Shown: positions 30,256-32,897 of the stretch, in pieces
Position numbering within the stretch: the stretch's first letter is position 1
Layout: every line of letters begins with the position of its first letter
Source of the DNA: Microbacterium sp.
Lineage (GTDB): Bacteria; Actinomycetota; Actinomycetes; Actinomycetales; Microbacteriaceae
Assembly (NCBI RefSeq): GCF_031179285.1
Contig: NZ_JAPSHY010000031.1
Location: 1 to 32,897 of the forward strand
DNA: 32,897 bases
Reading direction: 5' to 3'
Translations under genes and position numbers: made by a program
Notes under the pieces: model-generated
What the model saw: only the letters and a program-made list of their open reading frames with translations
Databases searched by the model: none
What the model was told of the DNA's origin: nothing

Positions 30256-30876
30256 TCAGATGAGCAGCCGACGACGATAGCCCTCGGCGACCGCCGAAGC
30301 GCGATCGCGAACGCCGAGCTTGTCATAGATGTGCTGCAGGTGGGTCTTGATACTCGCTTCGCCGATGAACAGTGCTGCCGCGACCTCTCGGTTCGAGCTG
30401 CCGTTCGCGACGTGCTGCAGCACCTCCTTCTCACGGTCGGTGAGCGCGCCGTTGCCGGACTTCCGCACCTGCCCCATGAGGTGCTGCGTCGCCGACGGCG
30501 CGAGCACCGACTCGCCGCGTGCGGCGGCGCGAACCGCGCGCATCAGTTCGTCGGGCAGCGCGTCCTTCAGGAGATACCCGATCGCGCCCGCCTCGATGGC
30601 GGGAAGAACATCGCTCTCGCTGTCGAACGTCGTCAGGATCAGCACACGAGCACTCGGGGATCGCTCGCTGAGGGCAGCCGTCGCCGCGACACCGTCCATT
30701 CCCGGCATCCGGATGTCCATGAGCACGACGTCCGCTGCCAGGCTCATCGCGCGCTCGACCCCCTCCGCGCCGTCACCCGCCTCCCCGACGACGACGATGT
30801 CGTCGGCTTGCGCGAAGGTGTCGCGGAGCCCGCCCCTCACGATCGGGTGGTCGTCGACGATCACGAGCCGAATCAT
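30256..30876 (-). CDS. NarL/LuxR-family response regulator
   Basis: A 206-residue response regulator. The receiver has IRLVIVDDHPIVRGGLRDTF, phospho-acceptor Asp in ADVVLMDIRMPGMDG, Thr in LILTTFD and Lys in YLLKDAL. The LuxR DNA-binding domain is ALTDREKEVLQHVANGSSNR followed by EVAAALFIGEASIKTHLQHI. ATG 30876 overlaps the kinase stop by four bases. It is the last gene of an ABC-2 permease, kinase and regulator operon, and such cassettes usually regulate their own ABC exporter in response to a cell-envelope or drug signal. The 3' end converges with the small membrane protein gene, 11 bases apart. Confidence 0.93.
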   Translation of the reverse strand: MIRLVIVDDHPIVRGGLRDTFAQADDIVVVGEAGDGAEGVERAMSLAADVVLMDIRMPGMDGVAATAALSERSPSARVLILTTFDSESDVLPAIEAGAIGYLLKDALPDELMRAVRAAARGESVLAPSATQHLMGQVRKSGNGALTDREKEVLQHVANGSSNREVAAALFIGEASIKTHLQHIYDKLGVRDRASAVAEGYRRRLLI

Positions 30877-32219
30877 CGTTCAGCGTCTCCCTCTGCTCTG
30901 GCGGCACCCGGCGCGATCGCCGGAACGCGCGCACTGATGGACGTTCCCTCACCCGGAGCACTCTGCACTTCCAGGTGACCGCCGACCCCTCTGATGCGCT
31001 GGCGCATGCTCGTCAGTCCGAATCCCGTGCCGACACCGTTCGTGAAACCACGTCCGTCATCTCGTACGTCCAGCAGCACCTCCGCTCCCGCGTACGACAA
31101 CGTGACGCCGACCCGCGAGGCCCCGGCATGCTTGGCGACGTTGGTGAGCGACTCCTGCACGACGCGGAAGAGCGACACCTCGATCGCGGGACTCAGCGGC
31201 TCGCGAGTGCCGGTCACCTCCACCTTCGCGGCGACCCCCTCATCCTCCGCCCAGCGCTCTGTCAGCGTGCGCAGTGCGTCGGGAAGGTGCGCCTGCCCGA
31301 GCTCCTGCGGAACGAGCGCCTGAACCGACCGTCTCGCTTCCGCAAGGCTGCTGCGCGCGAGCCGAAGCGCACGGGTGACGTGCTCTTCCGTCTCGCCGTC
31401 GACATCTCCGGAGCGCTCCGCCGCCTGGAGCTGGGTGATGATCCCGGCGAGACCCTGGGCGAGCGTGTCGTGGATCTCACCTGCCAGCCGTTGCCGTTCA
31501 TCCTGCACCCCGGATTCCCGTGCCTGGGCGATCAGCTGCGCGTGAAGTCCCGCGTTCTCATGCAGCGCCGCCTCGAGTCGCGCGACGAGTTCCTCCCGCT
31601 TGCGCTCCTCGGGCTCGCTGCGTGCCGTCAGCAGAATGCCGACTCCGATCGCGGCCGTCTGCACGGCGACGATCAGGACGAACTCCGCGAGCCCGGCCGG
31701 CTTCGGATCCGTCCACAGACGCATCGCGGCGCCGTTCAGGGCCACGGACGTGGCCAGCACTCCGATGACGCCCAGTGGCCACGGTCTCAGCAGGTACGCG
31801 TGGAAGAACCCCGCGACGGTGAAGACGAGAAAGATGTCGGAGTACGACATGAGGGCGACGCACAGCCCCAGCAGGCCGAGGAAGAAGATGCCGGACGGCA
31901 CGGGCCGCAGCATCCTTCTGCGGATGGGAAGCGTGTGACCGAACAGCACCCAGAGCACCGACACGGCGACCAGCCCGAGCACGGATGCACCCTCGGGCCA
32001 GAACCGTTCGCCGGAGCCGGGAAGCACCCACGAGAAGTAGATGACCGTCGAGATCGTCAGCAGCAGCCACGGAGCGACCAGCTGCAGCAGATCCCAGATC
32101 CGCAGCTGTTCCTCTTTCCAGGCCAGCCGGGAGCTGTTCGCGTCGTCCGTCTCTTCTGCGAGGGCGGATCCGGGCATCCCGGAGCTCGGAGTCTCACCGG
32201 CCCCGGAATTTCGCATCAT
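30873..32219 (-). CDS. Sensor histidine kinase (HisKA_3 type)
   Basis: A 448-residue membrane kinase. About six hydrophobic segments cover residues 42-195 after a cytoplasmic N-terminal tail. A coiled-coil-like linker (EPEERKREELVARLEAALHE) leads to the HisKA_3 motif RLAGEIHDTLAQGLAGIITQ, with the phospho-acceptor His250. The ATPase domain shows N-box FRVVQESLTNVAKHAGASRV, D-box VRDDGRGF and G-box GTGFGLTSMRQRI. It should phosphorylate the regulator at 30256. The start is set at ATG 32219, with AGG five bases upstream; GTG 32225 would add two residues. The gene begins within a few bases of the permease stop, so they share a transcript. Confidence 0.91.
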   Translation of the reverse strand: MMRNSGAGETPSSGMPGSALAEETDDANSSRLAWKEEQLRIWDLLQLVAPWLLLTISTVIYFSWVLPGSGERFWPEGASVLGLVAVSVLWVLFGHTLPIRRRMLRPVPSGIFFLGLLGLCVALMSYSDIFLVFTVAGFFHAYLLRPWPLGVIGVLATSVALNGAAMRLWTDPKPAGLAEFVLIVAVQTAAIGVGILLTARSEPEERKREELVARLEAALHENAGLHAQLIAQARESGVQDERQRLAGEIHDTLAQGLAGIITQLQAAERSGDVDGETEEHVTRALRLARSSLAEARRSVQALVPQELGQAHLPDALRTLTERWAEDEGVAAKVEVTGTREPLSPAIEVSLFRVVQESLTNVAKHAGASRVGVTLSYAGAEVLLDVRDDGRGFTNGVGTGFGLTSMRQRIRGVGGHLEVQSAPGEGTSISARVPAIAPGAARAEGDAER

Positions 32220-32225
32220 CGACAC

Positions 32226-32897
32226 CTACTCCCAGCGGAAGAGCTTAGCCGCGATCGCACTCGCGGCCACGGCGATACCCGCCATCACGGCGATCTGCAA
32301 CCAGAAGGGCAGACCGCCCGCGGTCGCGGTGATCTCGCCCGCTTCGACGGACCACGCCGCGGTCAGCGCCTGCAGCCCCGGCGGCACGAATTCTCCGACC
32401 TCCCGCAGCACGTCGGGCATGACGACGCGAGGGAGGAATGCCCCACCGACGAACATCAGGGCGACGAACAGGAGGGTGCCGACCTGGTTGGCGGCGCTGC
32501 TCGTGCGGACCACGGCCGCAGCGATCAGGCCGAGGCCGAGCAGTGCCGCGTAGCCGACGATGAAGGCGACGATGAACTCCGCAGGGCGCTCGGGCGGCGC
32601 GATGCCCAGCACGGCCCACGCGCAGAGGATCAGAAGCGCCGCCGAGACGACCACCGAGGCGAATGCCACGATCATCTGCGCCAGCAGAACGCTTCGCGGA
32701 TGCACGGGCGTAGTCGAGAGCCTTCGCAGGATGCCGCGCTCGCGATACGTCGCGATCACTGCCGGCACGTGCTGCACGGCGATCATCACCATCCCGAACA
32801 CCAGCGCGGTCGGCGCCCAGATGTCGATGGAGCGGAGGCCGCCGGTCTCCGGCGTCGACTCCCGGAGCGCGGGGACGGCTCCGAGGCCGAGCAGCAG
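32226..32897 (-). CDS. ABC-2 type transporter permease (5' end outside window)
   Basis: The C-terminal 223 residues of an ABC-2 family permease. The conserved region RERGILRRLSTTPVHPRSVL (the ERE..GTLERLLVTP-like element) is followed by four to five membrane helices, including LLFVALMFVGGAFLPRVVMP and the final LPFWLQIAVMAGIAVAASAI. It ends AAKLFRWE. Upstream sequence remains open to the window edge. A partner ATPase gene is expected beyond 32897. Its stop lies 6 bases before the kinase start, linking it to the two-component system, which may sense the compound it exports. Confidence 0.85.
   Translation of the reverse strand: MLLGLGAVPALRESTPETGGLRSIDIWAPTALVFGMVMIAVQHVPAVIATYRERGILRRLSTTPVHPRSVLLAQMIVAFASVVVSAALLILCAWAVLGIAPPERPAEFIVAFIVGYAALLGLGLIAAAVVRTSSAANQVGTLLFVALMFVGGAFLPRVVMPDVLREVGEFVPPGLQALTAAWSVEAGEITATAGGLPFWLQIAVMAGIAVAASAIAAKLFRWE

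Noticed and set aside
1..32897. tRNA, rRNA, CRISPR arrays or phage genes
   Set aside because: I found no T-loop-type motif in a cloverleaf context, no spaced direct-repeat array and no phage structural or lysis genes. A dedicated tRNA and CRISPR scan was not possible here.

Overview
The window comes from a GC-rich actinobacterium, most likely Microbacterium or a close relative in the Microbacteriaceae. That placement is an inference. It rests on the very high GC of the core genes, the homodimer-type glycyl-tRNA synthetase, many starts with a TANNNT box 6-8 bases upstream (leaderless-type genes), and heavy use of the word GGATGCC/GGCATCC. No 16S or other rRNA marker is present.

Left part (1-9586): the 3' end of hemA, a HhH-GPD DNA-repair protein, an epoxide-hydrolase-like enzyme divergent from a WYL regulator, an ABC-F ATPase with a structured leader, a serine hydrolase coupled to glyQS, a GNAT acetyltransferase and a HIT-like protein. 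The 38-base perfect palindrome at 1817-1854 ends the first convergent pair.

Accessory part (about 9788-13062): about 3.3 kb of DNA with different composition lies inside the wreck of an FMN-dependent alpha-hydroxy-acid (lactate) oxidase gene. The C-terminal end of that gene lies left of the insert and a middle piece lies right of it. The insert holds a decayed SRAP (YedK/HMCES) gene, a membrane protein/winged-helix operon with a clear promoter, a small secreted protein and a divergent TetR regulator. I see no transposase or integrase.

Middle part (13220-22065): an MFS exporter, a beta-lactamase-fold protein that has lost its catalytic Ser and Lys coupled to a small unknown protein, an M13 metallopeptidase, a DUF1992 protein, a MATE exporter coupled to an unknown protein, and a polytopic membrane protein that may be a target of the adjacent two-component system.

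Right part (22153-32897): a NarL-type two-component system, a SpoU methyltransferase, an alpha/beta hydrolase divergent from a TetR regulator with two tandem operators between them, and a manganese module. The module is mntH with two MntR-like boxes over its promoter, a small membrane protein and a DtxR-family mntR. A HAD phosphatase/YdeI/small membrane protein operon follows, then a second two-component system downstream of an ABC-2 permease that runs off the window.

The best leads are the ABC-F leader (two tiny upstream ORFs and a 13-base segment complementary to the ribosome-binding site), the split oxidase that brackets the insert, and the doubled manganese box over a leaderless mntH start. 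I found no CRISPR array, rRNA, tRNA, prophage or complete insertion sequence.
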